Shown here piece after piece: positions 49,098 to 60,500 of a DNA stretch of 64,000 nucleotides. Within the stretch, counting starts at the first letter, position 1, and each line of letters opens with the position of its first letter. This DNA is from Chitinophagaceae bacterium (GTDB lineage: Bacteria > Bacteroidota > Bacteroidia > Chitinophagales > Chitinophagaceae). Where the stretch lies: positions 124,001-188,000 of the forward strand of contig JALHNJ010000001.1 in assembly GCA_022843585.1 (NCBI GenBank), read 5' to 3'. Made by a program: the position numbers and the translations under genes. Under the pieces are notes generated by a model that worked only from the letters and a program-made list of their open reading frames with translations, made no database searches and had not been told where the DNA came from.

Positions 49098-51941
49098 TTA
49101 ATGAGCTTCCAGCCAGTTGTTGCCTTCCCCGCACTCTGCAATCACCGGGACTTTATGAGGGAGGAACATGGCAGATTGCATACATTCAATGATCAGAGGT
49201 TTTAATTCTTTTACTTCCGATTTTAATGCATCAAAAACTAATTCATCATGTACCTGCAACAACATTTTACTTTGCATTTTTTCTTTTTTCATAGCAGCAT
49301 GCACTTTTTGCATGGCTAGTTTAATCATATCTGCTGCAGTTCCCTGAATAGGAGAGTTGATAGCATTTCGTTCCGCAAAACCACGAACTGTAAAATTGGC
49401 GGAGTTTATATCCCGTAGCCAACGTTTTCTTCCCATCAATGTTTCTACATAACCATTTTCCCTGGCGAAGTTGATCGTATCATCCATATACTTCTGAATA
49501 CCCGGAAATTCTTTTTTATAATTATCAATAATCTCTTTTGCTTCTGTTCTGCTGATGCCGAGATTATCGGCTAACCCAAATGCACCTTGTCCGTAGATGA
49601 TTCCAAAGTTTACACTCTTGGCTTTGTAGCGCATTTCTTTGGTTACTTCTTTTTCATCAATATTATATACTCTGGCGGCAGTAGCTGTATGTATATCTGT
49701 TCCATCCTGGAAAGCTTGACACATGTTTTTATCGCCGCTGATGGAAGCAACAATTCTTAATTCTATTTGCGAATAGTCTGCAGATAATAAAATATAATTA
49801 TTATCTCTTGGTACAAATGCTTTACGCACCTCTTTACCTCTTTCTGTTCTTACGGGGATGTTTTGCAGATTAGGATTATTGCTTTGTAATCTTCCGGTTA
49901 CTGCTACAGCCTGGCCATATGAAGTATGTACTCTTCCAGTTTTTCGGTTAATCAGTTGCGGCAATGCATCAACATAAGTTGATTTTAGTTTTGTCAACTC
50001 CCGGAAGATTAAAATATCTTCTACTATCTGGTGTCCTTTGGCTGCAAGCTTCAATAATACATCTTCACCTGTTTGATATTGGCCTGTTTTTGTTTTTTTA
50101 GCTGATGAATCCAGTTTTAATTTATCAAACAATACTTCACCTAATTGTTTTGGGGAAGCAAGATTAAAACGTACACCTGCTTGTTTGTATACACTCTCTT
50201 CTGCTTTCTTGGCATCTTTCTCTAACTCTTTGGAGTAGCTGTTCAGGAAGTCGGTATCTACTTTTATTCCTTCAAATTCCATATCCACCAGCACTTTTAC
50301 CAGCGGATTTTCTACTTCATTAAATACTTTTTCTACTTCTTTGCTTTTTAGTAACGGAACAAATGTATTTTTCAGTTGGAGTGTTATGTCTGCATCTTCC
50401 CCGGCATATTCTTTTATCTTTTCAATCTCTACATCTCTCATGTTGCCCTGCGACTTTCCTTTTTTACCTATCAATTCTTCAATAGAAACAGGTTCGTACC
50501 CTAAGAAGCGTTCGCTAAGTGCATCCATACTTCTTTTCCCATCTGGCTCTATTACATAATGCGCCAGCATGGTGTCAAAAATATTCCCGGCCAGTTCTAT
50601 GCCGTACCATTTCAATACCAGCATATCATATTTGGTATTTTGGCCTATCCATGTTTTGTTTTTATCAGCAAACAAGGGCTCAAATTGTGCTAATATCTCT
50701 TTTGTTCTTTCCTGATCCGCAGGACAAGGAACATAAAATGCTTCGCCGGGTTTTACAGCAAAGCTTAAACCTACCAACTCAGCATCATTCGCATCAATGC
50801 CGGTTGTTTCAGAATCAAAACAAATTTCAGTATGCTTTTGTAAATCAGTCACTAATTTCTTAATAGCAACATCACCTTCTATTGATTCATATCTATGTAC
50901 TGTGTTGCTAATATTTTTATCGACTGGCAAAGCTGACTCATCATCATCGCTGTGTATAGGTTCTGCTTTTATGGGTTCAGGCTCAATGATATTACCAAAT
51001 AGATCTGTTTGTATTCCCTGCGGAATCTCTTTTTCCACTACTCCTTTTGATCCGGTAGTTATAGAAAAATCATCACCTAATAATCGTTTTCCTAATGTTT
51101 TAAATTCCAGGTCTGCAAAAACTTCTTTCAGTTTTTCTTTATCCCAATCTTTGAGTTTATAATCTTCTTCATGAAATTCAACGGGTACATTCGTAATAAT
51201 CGTTGCCAGTTTTTTTGAAAGAATAGCCATATCCTTTCCCTTCCTCACTTTTTCACCCATTGCACCTTTTATCTTATCTGCATTTGCTAAAGTATTTTCA
51301 AGCGAACCATATTCTGCTAAAAATTTAGCGGCCGTTTTTTCACCTACACCTGGTATACCCGGAATATTATCAACTGCATCACCCATCATGCCCAGCATAT
51401 CTATTACCTGCATTACATCTTTTATATTCCACTTGGCACATATTTCTTCCGGCCCTAATATTTCTGCATCATTTCCCTGGTAGGCGGGTTTGTATATTTT
51501 TATTTTTTCTGAAACAAGTTGACCATAGTCTTTATCGGGAGTAACCATGTATACTTCATACCCTGCTTTTTCTGCCTGCTTGCTCAACGTTCCAATCACA
51601 TCATCAGCCTCATAGCCATCAACAGCAATAACAGGAATATTAAAACCTTCAATTATTTTTTTAATATCTGGTACAGCAGCACTAATGTCTTCCGGTGTTT
51701 CTTGCCGGTTGGCTTTATAATCTGCAAAATCTGTGTGGCGTTCGGTAAGAGCAGAAGTATCGAAACAAACTGCCATGTGTGATGGCTTCTGTTTATTTAT
51801 TAATTCCACCAGTGCATTGGTGAAGCCAAATTGTGCGTTGGTATTTTTGCCTTTAGAAGTTATTCGGGGACTGCGGATAAGGGCATAATAGGCTCTGAAA
51901 ACAAGAGCAAATGCATCCAAAAGAAAGACTTTTTTTTCCAT
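49098..51941 (-). CDS. polA: DNA polymerase I
   Basis: 5' nuclease domain, 3'-5' exonuclease-like domain, ADYSQIELRIVASISGD, VHDELVFD. Confidence 0.98.
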   Translation of the reverse strand: MEKKVFLLDAFALVFRAYYALIRSPRITSKGKNTNAQFGFTNALVELINKQKPSHMAVCFDTSALTERHTDFADYKANRQETPEDISAAVPDIKKIIEGFNIPVIAVDGYEADDVIGTLSKQAEKAGYEVYMVTPDKDYGQLVSEKIKIYKPAYQGNDAEILGPEEICAKWNIKDVMQVIDMLGMMGDAVDNIPGIPGVGEKTAAKFLAEYGSLENTLANADKIKGAMGEKVRKGKDMAILSKKLATIITNVPVEFHEEDYKLKDWDKEKLKEVFADLEFKTLGKRLLGDDFSITTGSKGVVEKEIPQGIQTDLFGNIIEPEPIKAEPIHSDDDESALPVDKNISNTVHRYESIEGDVAIKKLVTDLQKHTEICFDSETTGIDANDAELVGLSFAVKPGEAFYVPCPADQERTKEILAQFEPLFADKNKTWIGQNTKYDMLVLKWYGIELAGNIFDTMLAHYVIEPDGKRSMDALSERFLGYEPVSIEELIGKKGKSQGNMRDVEIEKIKEYAGEDADITLQLKNTFVPLLKSKEVEKVFNEVENPLVKVLVDMEFEGIKVDTDFLNSYSKELEKDAKKAEESVYKQAGVRFNLASPKQLGEVLFDKLKLDSSAKKTKTGQYQTGEDVLLKLAAKGHQIVEDILIFRELTKLKSTYVDALPQLINRKTGRVHTSYGQAVAVTGRLQSNNPNLQNIPVRTERGKEVRKAFVPRDNNYILLSADYSQIELRIVASISGDKNMCQAFQDGTDIHTATAARVYNIDEKEVTKEMRYKAKSVNFGIIYGQGAFGLADNLGISRTEAKEIIDNYKKEFPGIQKYMDDTINFARENGYVETLMGRKRWLRDINSANFTVRGFAERNAINSPIQGTAADMIKLAMQKVHAAMKKEKMQSKMLLQVHDELVFDALKSEVKELKPLIIECMQSAMFLPHKVPVIAECGEGNNWLEAH

Positions 51942-51980
51942 GCTGCTAAGGTAAAGATTTCAACTTAGCGATGTTTAAAG

Positions 51981-52020
51981 CAAAAAAAGCCCTTCCTGCG
52001 GGAGCAAGAAGAGCTTTTTT
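51981..52020. terminator. Terminator-like hairpin
   Basis: AAAAAAGCCCTTCCTGC-GGGAGCAAGAAGAGCTTTTTTTT (imperfect stem). Confidence 0.5.
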
Positions 52021-52040
52021 TTATTACAACTGTTTTGGGT

Positions 52041-52310
52041 TTAATTAATAGAAAGTTTTAGAGCTGTGTTACCTTCTTCTTCTTTAGTAGCTACAGGCTT
52101 AATAGAAGTAGACAGGTCAGATTTTTGTCCATTTTGTTGCGGATTGTCAACTAATACGGTACCGCTAAAAGCTGCTGTATTTTGCTGACTGGCCGTTTGT
52201 GTCATACCAGGAACACCTGTTTTATCTTTATGGATGAAGTTCAGGTATAAAGCGAAGAACAAAAGATTGAAGGCAAAAAAGTTGGCGATTTTACGAACTC
52301 TTCTTTTCAT
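52041..52310 (-). CDS. Small single-TM hypothetical protein
   Basis: MKRRVRKIANFFAFNLLFFALYLNF plus hydrophilic tail. Confidence 0.6.
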   Translation of the reverse strand: MKRRVRKIANFFAFNLLFFALYLNFIHKDKTGVPGMTQTASQQNTAAFSGTVLVDNPQQNGQKSDLSTSIKPVATKEEEGNTALKLSIN

Positions 52311-52463
52311 AAATAGTGGATTTATTGGATTTTAAAAATTTGGGTTTCTCTGATATTCTATTGCTAAGATAGACCTGCCATTGTGTGTGTGCAAGAACTA
52401 GGATAGTGTAAATGATAAAATCGGGCACAAGTACTTTGATGGGATTCGTAAAACTACGAGAGG

Positions 52464-54503
52464 CTAGTTCTTCATTTCCGTAAGCTTCTTCTGGAGCAGG
52501 AACATTTCATCCCTTAAACGGGCTGCTTCCATAAAATCTAGGTCTCTCGCCGCCTTCTCCATCTCTTTCTTAATTTTTGAAATGGCTTTTTCTGCCTGTG
52601 GGATGGTTTTGTATTCAGCCTGCTCTTCGGCAGCCAGTGTGATCATATCCATTTCATTTGGAATGGCGTAAGGATTCTTTTCATCGAAGCCCTTAATATC
52701 TAATACTGATGTTTGGGCAAATACATCTTTAGTTGATTTGATGATTGTTGTTGGAGTTACGCCATGCTCAATATTCCAGGCAATTTGTTTTTCACGGCGG
52801 CGGGTAGTTTCATCAATTGTTTTCTGCATGCTTTCTGTCATCTTATCCGCATAAAAGATAACAAGGCCATTTACATTACGGGCTGCTCTGCCGGCCGTTT
52901 GAGTTAAGGATTTTTCGTTGCGCAAAAACCCTTCTTTGTCTGCATCCAATATGGCTACTAATGAAACTTCTGGCAGATCTAATCCTTCACGAAGCAGGTT
53001 TACACCTACTAATACATCTATTACACCTAAACGAAGCTCCCGCAAAATTTCAACTCTGTCCAATGTATGTACTTCGCTGTGTATATATTTTGATTTGATA
53101 TTGATACGATGCAGATACTTGTCCATCTCTTCTGCCATTCGTTTGGTCAATGTTGTTACCAATACCCGATCGCCTTTTTTAATTCGTTTATCAATTTCAT
53201 CTAACAGATCATCTATCTGGTTTACACTTGGGCGAATTTCAATAGGTGGATCTAATAAACCTGTAGGCCGCACTACCTGTTCTACCACTACCCCACCACA
53301 TTTCTCCAGCTCATAATCATCCGGTGTTGCAGATACATAAATGGTTTGATTGGTGAGTGATTCAAATTCATGAAAATTCAGTGGACGGTTATCTAATGCG
53401 GAGGGTAAACGAAATCCATAATCAACTAAAATGAGCTTTCTGCTTCTATCACCGCCATACATACCGCTAACCTGTGGAATGGTTTGATGACTTTCGTCTA
53501 CTACTAATAAAAAATCTTTTGGAAAATAATCCAGTAAGCAGAAAGGCCTTGTGCCCGGTTTTCTTCTGTCGAAGAAACGGGAATAGTTTTCGATACCGTT
53601 GCAATAACCCAACTCCCGTATCATTTCAATATCATAATTCACTCGTTCACTCAATCGTTGCGCTTCAATATATTTTCCTTCTTTCTTAAAATATTCAACC
53701 TGAGCTGCCATTTCATCCTGCATTTCATATAATACCTGTTGCAGAATATCTTTTGGTGCTACATATAAATTGGCCGGAAATATGGCGGCATTTTCCATCT
53801 TAGCTATTCGTTTACTGGTAACAACATCTATGCTTTCTATTTCTTCTATCTCATCTCCAAAGAAAGTAATGCGGTAGCCATAATCAACATACGGAAGATT
53901 AATATCAACCGTGTCTCCTTTTACCCGGAATGTTCCCCGGTTAAAATCAATAGTAGTTCTGTTATAGGTTGAATTAACTAATGAATGAAGAAAAGCCTGG
54001 CGTGAAATTGTTTGCCCTTTATTAATACGGATGATTCCGTTTTCATAATCGGTAGGATTTCCCATACCATAAATACAGCTAACGGAAGCTACCACAATAA
54101 TATCTCTTCGTCCGCTTAGTAAACTTGACGTAGCTCTTAACCGAAGTTTATCCAGTTCATCGTTAATGCTAAGATCTTTTTCAATGTATACGTCGCTAAC
54201 CGGCATATATGCTTCGGGCTGGTAATAATCATAATATGAAACAAAATACTCAACTGCATTATCGGGGAAGAACTGACGAAACTCTCCATAAAGTTGAGCA
54301 ACGAGTGTTTTATTATGCGTTAATACAAGAGTTGGTCGTTGTACATTTTGAATCACATTGGCAATGGTAAATGTTTTGCCACTTCCGGTTACGCCCAGCA
54401 ATGTCTGGTATTTTTCCCCATTAAGAATTCCCTCCGTAAGTTGACGAATTGCATCGGGTTGATCTCCAGCCGGGGAAAAAGGATTATGAAGTGTGAAAGC
54501 CAT
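52464..54503 (-). CDS. uvrB: Excinuclease ABC subunit B
   Basis: FSPAGDQPDAIRQLTEGI, LLGVTGSGKTFTIANVI, DEIEEIESID, RAARNVNG, C-terminal UVR motif; ATG at 54503. Confidence 0.98.
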   Translation of the reverse strand: MAFTLHNPFSPAGDQPDAIRQLTEGILNGEKYQTLLGVTGSGKTFTIANVIQNVQRPTLVLTHNKTLVAQLYGEFRQFFPDNAVEYFVSYYDYYQPEAYMPVSDVYIEKDLSINDELDKLRLRATSSLLSGRRDIIVVASVSCIYGMGNPTDYENGIIRINKGQTISRQAFLHSLVNSTYNRTTIDFNRGTFRVKGDTVDINLPYVDYGYRITFFGDEIEEIESIDVVTSKRIAKMENAAIFPANLYVAPKDILQQVLYEMQDEMAAQVEYFKKEGKYIEAQRLSERVNYDIEMIRELGYCNGIENYSRFFDRRKPGTRPFCLLDYFPKDFLLVVDESHQTIPQVSGMYGGDRSRKLILVDYGFRLPSALDNRPLNFHEFESLTNQTIYVSATPDDYELEKCGGVVVEQVVRPTGLLDPPIEIRPSVNQIDDLLDEIDKRIKKGDRVLVTTLTKRMAEEMDKYLHRINIKSKYIHSEVHTLDRVEILRELRLGVIDVLVGVNLLREGLDLPEVSLVAILDADKEGFLRNEKSLTQTAGRAARNVNGLVIFYADKMTESMQKTIDETTRRREKQIAWNIEHGVTPTTIIKSTKDVFAQTSVLDIKGFDEKNPYAIPNEMDMITLAAEEQAEYKTIPQAEKAISKIKKEMEKAARDLDFMEAARLRDEMFLLQKKLTEMKN

Positions 54504-54540
54504 TGTCTTGCAATTTAGCAAATGTGCTATTGAAAAAGAG

Positions 54541-54574
54541 AAAAGCCCTGCCATATAATGGAAGGGCTTTTAAC
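54541..54574. terminator. Intrinsic terminator-like hairpin
   Basis: AAAAGCCCTGCCAT...ATGGAAGGGCTTTT. Confidence 0.75.
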
Positions 54575-54591
54575 AAAAAATGATATGTTGA

Positions 54592-55134
54592 TTAAAACTG
54601 AACAGCAACAGCAACTGTTGGTTTTTCCGCCACTTTACCAGCATCAATAGCCTGGCCGGTAATGCCAAAATCTTTCAGTTTAATTGTGAAATTAGAAGTA
54701 GCAGATACAGCCCCTCCCTTTACAGTAACTTTTGCAGGCGCATTAATTGGTTGTGAAACACCTTTTACATTTATATTTCCAGACACTTCCACATCATAAG
54801 TGCCGTCTTTGGTAAAATTAATCTTGCTAATTTTATCAATTTTACCAATAAATGTAAATTTTGGAAAAGCTGCAGAGTTCATCCATTTTTCTTCGTTAAA
54901 ATGGTCTTGTATCATTGGGTTTGTAAAGGCAAAATTATTTACCGCAGCTTCAAAAGCTAAAGCACCGGTTGTTTTATCAAAAGATGCGATTACTGTTTTA
55001 TTCTCTGCTTTTGGTAAAGCATCTTTTGGCGTTGTAGCATCAAATGTTACCACAGCAGAAGAAGTAGTTAACTTTTGAGCCATTACTGTTGCAGTAAAAG
55101 CAAAGAAAGAAAGAGATAGAATTGTTTTTTTCAT
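54592..55134 (-). CDS. YceI family protein
   Basis: Signal peptide; SAVVTFDATTPKDALPKAENKTVIASFDKTTGALAFEAAVNNFAF...; KGVSQPINAPAKVTVKGG. Confidence 0.85.
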   Translation of the reverse strand: MKKTILSLSFFAFTATVMAQKLTTSSAVVTFDATTPKDALPKAENKTVIASFDKTTGALAFEAAVNNFAFTNPMIQDHFNEEKWMNSAAFPKFTFIGKIDKISKINFTKDGTYDVEVSGNINVKGVSQPINAPAKVTVKGGAVSATSNFTIKLKDFGITGQAIDAGKVAEKPTVAVAVQF

Positions 55135-55186
55135 TTGTTTGTTTTTTATTTTAATATTTAATTTATTACCATAGCAGGGCTATGGA

Positions 55187-56089
55187 TTATTTTTTATTTA
55201 AAGTTGCCCTTTTAAAACTTATAGATGTAGTACCTAATATTTCACTAAAAATACTTCCGCTACACACCCCTTTTAATGATATAGCATCCCCAGATTTTAT
55301 ATTCTTTACATTTTCAATCTCGGTTTTCGCTAAAGAGAAAATTGCGTAGGATCCGCTACTGTCTTCAAATTTAATTGTACTGGTTGAATCTGGTAACACA
55401 TTTACAGCAGAAGCGTTCCCATTTACAACTAAAACTTTATCAAGGTATTTCTTGTTTGTAGCAGTATCATTTGTAAGAAACTCTTTAATTAAAGCGTCAG
55501 CATTAACGGTATAATCAGCTTTTACATTGGCTGTATCATCAAATGTCTCTTTTTCCAGGTGCTGCTGTATAAACATGAAACTCGCAAATGCAAAAACCGG
55601 CCCAATTATCACCCAGCCCAATTTCTTAACAACGCTGCCACCATTTGCAGAAAAAGCAAAGCCAATGGCAGCAACAGCATGTACATAAATCCATGGTGAA
55701 AGCATTGCAAACAATCCTTTACCAACGCCAAGACTTATTAATGTATTGGTGAACAAAACAAACACTGCTACCAGCGATAAGGAAAGAGCACTTGCTATGG
55801 CGGCAAAAAGAAATGATTTTTTCTTTTGAAAGCTTACTAGAATTGAAATGACAGCTAACAAAGGAATGAGCCAGAATATTAATAAAGTAAAATTGAATTG
55901 GGGAAAAGGATTGTCAAGCCCGAATTTTGAACCAGAAGTAGCAAAAAAATCACCAGCCGGCATCGAGTAACCGCTTATTGGTGAACCCTCCCAAGAAACC
56001 CAGGAAAGAAAAAATGAAGCAATCAGCAGAAGGCCAAATATAAGATGAGCCACTCCATTGTTACCTCTATTAGTTTTAGTTTGATTCAT
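55187..56089 (-). CDS. Membrane protein with C-terminal OB-fold (tRNA_anti-like)
   Basis: Multiple TMs; C-terminal KYLDKVLVVNGNASAVNVLPDSTSTIKFEDSSGSYAIFSL...KSGDAISLKGVCSG. Confidence 0.75.
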   Translation of the reverse strand: MNQTKTNRGNNGVAHLIFGLLLIASFFLSWVSWEGSPISGYSMPAGDFFATSGSKFGLDNPFPQFNFTLLIFWLIPLLAVISILVSFQKKKSFLFAAIASALSLSLVAVFVLFTNTLISLGVGKGLFAMLSPWIYVHAVAAIGFAFSANGGSVVKKLGWVIIGPVFAFASFMFIQQHLEKETFDDTANVKADYTVNADALIKEFLTNDTATNKKYLDKVLVVNGNASAVNVLPDSTSTIKFEDSSGSYAIFSLAKTEIENVKNIKSGDAISLKGVCSGSIFSEILGTTSISFKRATLNKK

Positions 56090-56148
56090 AATTGTAGTTT
56101 CTATAACGAGGAATTTCCAGCATTAGTTGGCCTTGTGAAACAAATATA

Positions 56149-56164
56149 CAATGTTTAAACATTG
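56149..56164. promoter_or_regulatory. Perfect 16-bp palindrome, candidate operator
   Basis: CAATGTTTAAACATTG, 60 bp upstream of the start at 56089. Confidence 0.6.
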
Positions 56165-56204
56165 AATAATGCAAAACACTTTAAATTTTTTGTGAATAAA
56201 TGAA

Positions 56205-56233
56205 AAAACCCTTCTGCGGCTGCAAAAGGGTTT
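56205..56233. terminator. Intrinsic terminator-like hairpin downstream of recA
   Basis: AAACCCTTCTGCGGCTGCAAAAGGGTTT. Confidence 0.7.
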
Positions 56234-56271
56234 ACTGACTAACCCATCTTAAATTCTTGATAAATATATAG

Positions 56272-57306
56272 TTAAGAAGCCTGCATTTCTTTTATTTTCT
56301 CCCTGATCTTTCCTTCTATTTCGTTGGCCAGCTCAGGATTATCAACCATCAATTGTTTTACTGAATCCCGGCCCTGCCCTAATTTGTCGTTATTATAGCT
56401 GTACCAGCTACCACTTTTCTGAACGATTCCCAATTCTGTACCCATATCCACTATTTCACCCGTTTTAGAAATACCTTCTCCAAAAATGATATCAAACTCA
56501 GCGGCACGGAAGGGAGGTGCCACCTTATTCTTTACCACTTTTACTTTTACGTGGTTGCCTATTGCTTCATCTCCATCTTTTACCTGCGTCATTCTACGGA
56601 TATCCAAACGAACAGAAGCATAAAACTTCAATGCATTACCACCGGTAGTTGTTTCGGGATTACCAAACATCACCCCTATCTTTTCACGAAGCTGGTTGAT
56701 GAAAATACAAATGGTATTTGTTTTAGAAATTGTGGCGGTCAATTTTCTTAATGCCTGGCTCATCAATCTTGCATGCAATCCCATTTTGCTGTCACCCATT
56801 TCACCTTCCAGTTCACTTTTAGGAACGAGTGCTGCCACAGAGTCGATCACCACTACATCCAATGCACCCGAAAGAATCAAACGGTCTGCAATTTCAAGGG
56901 CTTGTTCACCATAATCAGGTTGTGATATTAAAAGATTGTCAACATCAACACCGAGTTTCTTAGCATACGAGCTATCAAAAGCATGTTCAGCATCTATAAA
57001 AGCACACATGCCTCCTTTCTTTTGTGCTTCGGCTATTACATGTGTAGCGATGGTTGTTTTACCAGAAGATTCTGGTCCATATATTTCAATGACCCGTCCT
57101 CTTGGAAGTCCACCAATACCAAGCGCAACATCTAAACCGATAGAACCGGTAGAAATTACCTCTTGCATAGTTTCGGCTTTATCGCCCAGCATCATTACGC
57201 TGCCTTTGCCGTAGTCCTTTTCCAGCTTATCCATTGTAAGCTTAAGGGCTTTAAATTTTTCACTGTTGTTGCCAGTAGTTTCGGGTGTTTTGTCTGCTTT
57301 TGCCAT
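56272..57306 (-). CDS. recA: Recombinase A
   Basis: [78 protein letters not shown]. Confidence 0.99.
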   Translation of the reverse strand: MAKADKTPETTGNNSEKFKALKLTMDKLEKDYGKGSVMMLGDKAETMQEVISTGSIGLDVALGIGGLPRGRVIEIYGPESSGKTTIATHVIAEAQKKGGMCAFIDAEHAFDSSYAKKLGVDVDNLLISQPDYGEQALEIADRLILSGALDVVVIDSVAALVPKSELEGEMGDSKMGLHARLMSQALRKLTATISKTNTICIFINQLREKIGVMFGNPETTTGGNALKFYASVRLDIRRMTQVKDGDEAIGNHVKVKVVKNKVAPPFRAAEFDIIFGEGISKTGEIVDMGTELGIVQKSGSWYSYNNDKLGQGRDSVKQLMVDNPELANEIEGKIREKIKEMQAS

Positions 57307-57358
57307 GGGTTAAATTTATTTATTTGCGTATTGTAAGTCGGAAAATCCCGACCAGATC

Positions 57359-57390
57359 CAAAACTAAATGATTTAGTATTTAAAAACTAA
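57359..57390 (-). promoter_or_regulatory. recA promoter region: candidate -7 element with overlapping palindromes
   Basis: Minus strand TAGTTTTG (57366-57359); ACTAAAT-G-ATTTAGT (57363-57377) and TTAGT-N8-ACTAA (57373-57390). Confidence 0.45.
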
Positions 57391-57568
57391 TAATTTGGGG
57401 AAAATATTTTTCAGTTTACTGAATCAATGGGTTTTCAGTGTTAGAGTATAGGTTTTTTCAATTCTATCCCGTAGATTTTGAAGTTAAGAATGTAAACTCA
57501 AAAAACTACCCATTGTATGGTATTGGGCAAATAAATTATTAGTCCTACTTTTTACTAAAGATTTGGTA

Positions 57569-60500
57569 ATGATAATAAAGAGGCTATATGGCATTTGTTT
57601 ATTGCTGCTGTTGTATAATATTAATTTATTTGGACAGCAGCCGAAGTTGGTGTTGCCATTTGTTCATTCAAATACTATTTATTCCACAAAATTTAGCCCG
57701 AATGGAAAATTAATAGTCACATCGTCTGCAGACTTCACTTCAAAAATATGGGATGTTGCAACAGGCAAAATGCTCTCTACTTTAGCAGGGCATTTAAGAG
57801 GAGTTACTTATTCAGAATTCAGTCCCGACGGAAAAAAGGTTGTTAGTTCGTCACAAGATCGTACAGCTAAAATATGGGATGTAGCCTCAGGTTCGTTATT
57901 ATTTAATTTAACCGGACATTTGAAAGGGATAAACTCAGTTCAATTCAGTGCTGACGGGAAAATGATTGCTACATCTTCTGATGATAGTACTGCCAAAGTA
58001 TGGGATGCCCTTACAGGAAGATTACTCTTTAAACTGAAAGGACACTATGCTGCCATCAATTCTGCTTATTTCAATTCAGGGGCTAATAAAATAGTCACCT
58101 CATCTGCAGATCTCAGTACCAGAGTTTGGGATGCTCAAACAGGTGATTTACTCCTCTTGTTGACCGGTCATAAGGGTGAGGTTACTTCTGCACGGTTCAG
58201 TCCTGATGGGAAAACGATAATCACATCATCTAAGGATCACACGGCTAAACTTTGGGACGCCGAAACCGGGGCTTTACTTTTTGAACTAACAGGTCATAAC
58301 AAGCAAGTTAATTCTGCTTTGTTTAGTCCTGACGGAAAAAAAATAATAACAACTTCATCTGATAGCACGGCAAAATTGTGGGACAGCTTCGGTCGGTTGA
58401 TACATACATTTAAAATACAAGAACCCGAAATTCTGTTTGCCCAGTTCAGTCTTGATAGTAAGAAACTAACCACTGCTGCCCGGTATTCTGCACAGATATG
58501 GGATCTCCAAAACGGGAAATTGATAAGCGACTTGGAGTCTCAAAGTGGTTATGCTTCATTCAGCCCAGACAGTAAAAAAGTTCTGACTCTTTCCGGAAAA
58601 ATTTTCGATGCTGCAACAGGTAAGTTTCTTGGCGGTATTAGCGGATGGGTTTCTCCATGGATATATTCAATAGATTTCAGTCCCGATGTTCAAAAAATGG
58701 CCCTCATTTATGAGCAGCGACACTTAAAAATTAGAAATGTGAATGATGGGAATTTGCTTGTTGATTTAACGGCGAAAGGAAAATTACTTTTTAGTACAAA
58801 CGAGTTGATTAACTCAAGTTGCAAAATAAAATTCAGTGCGGATAGTAAAAAATTTGCTACCGCTAATAATGCCAAGGCAGTCAGAATTTGGGAAATCGGC
58901 AGTGGAAAGCTGATCGCTGAACTGGGTGGGCATATCTCAAATGTTAGCTTTGTACAGTTTAGCCATGATGGTAATAGAATCATTACGGCTGACACGTATA
59001 ATAGCCGAGTATGGGACATTAGAACTGGTAATTTGATTTGTAAAGCCGTGCATTCCGAAAAAATAAGCACCGCAATCTTCAGTTCCGACGACAAAAAAAT
59101 CATTACAGCCTTATGGAACGGTACTTTTGAATTACTTGATGCAACAAATGGAAAAAATCTATTGACATTCGAAGGCTACCGTCCCCAGTTCAGTTCGGAT
59201 GGTAGCAGAATTATTTGTGCATCTCAAGAAAATACGATTAGGTTATGGGATTCCAACACCGGAAAATTGTTATACGAATCTCAGAAATATGAAGGGAGAT
59301 TCAATCAATTTAGCCCAGACGGTAAGAAATTCATCACCGTACTTTCAGGAGAAATGGCAAAAGTAGATACGGCAAAGCTTTGGGACGTTGCTACCGGGAC
59401 TTCGATTGCAACCCTTGAAGGCTTGGTTATTTACCCGTACTCTTCTCAGTTCAGCCCGGATAGCAGGAAATTTATCGCTGCCTCCGATCACAATTCCACT
59501 AAAATATGGGATGCGAACACAGGCAGTTTAATTGAGGATCTAAAAGGACATACTAATATTATCATGTCAGCAAGATTCAGCGCTGATGCAAAAAAAGTAT
59601 TCTCTACATCTGGCGATGGCCTTTCTAAAGTATGGGATACTGAAAATGGCAAATTGCTTTACACATTTGCTGAAATTAATAATAACGAATATTTCATTCA
59701 AACTGCCAGGGGCTATTATAAACGCAACAAAGAATCGGCCAGGCTGTTGTATTATATTACAAAAGATCTAAAGATAATCGGCTTCGAGCAACTCGATGTT
59801 AAATACAACCGACCCGACAAAGTACTCGAAGCAATCGGTAATACCGACACAGCATTAATAAAGTCTTATCGCAAAGCCTGGGAAAAAAGAATTAAGAAAT
59901 TGGGCATTGATACCACATCATTCAGAGAGGGGTATAGCGTACCCGAAGCCGATTTTACAAACAGAGATGTAATTGAGTATGAACAAAAAACTGGAATACT
60001 AAAACTTCTAATCAAAGGGAATGATAGTACATATAAATTGGATCGTTTTAATGTTTGGGTAAATGAAACTCCCATCTTTGGTCAACGGGGAATTAATATT
60101 CGTAAAAGAGATAAGAATGATTTTGACACCACTATCACCATCAAACTTTCACAAGAAGAAAATAGAATTGAAACGTCCATCACCAATGTGAACGGAACAG
60201 AAAGTTACCGGATGCCGCTAACAGTAAATTATTCTCCGGCAGTTAAACAAAAAGAATCAGTTCGCTTTATCGGTATTGGTATAGACCAGTTTGCAGAAAG
60301 CCAGTACAACTTACAGTATAGTGCCAAAGACATCAGGGACTTATCGAAAAAACTGAAAGAGAAATATAAGGATGATATTATTATTGATACTTTGTTCAAT
60401 GAAAATGTAACCACCAGCAATGTAAAAGCATTAAAACAAAAACTGCTTCAAACAACCGAAAATGATAAAGTAATTGTTGCTTATTCAGGTCATGGAATGT

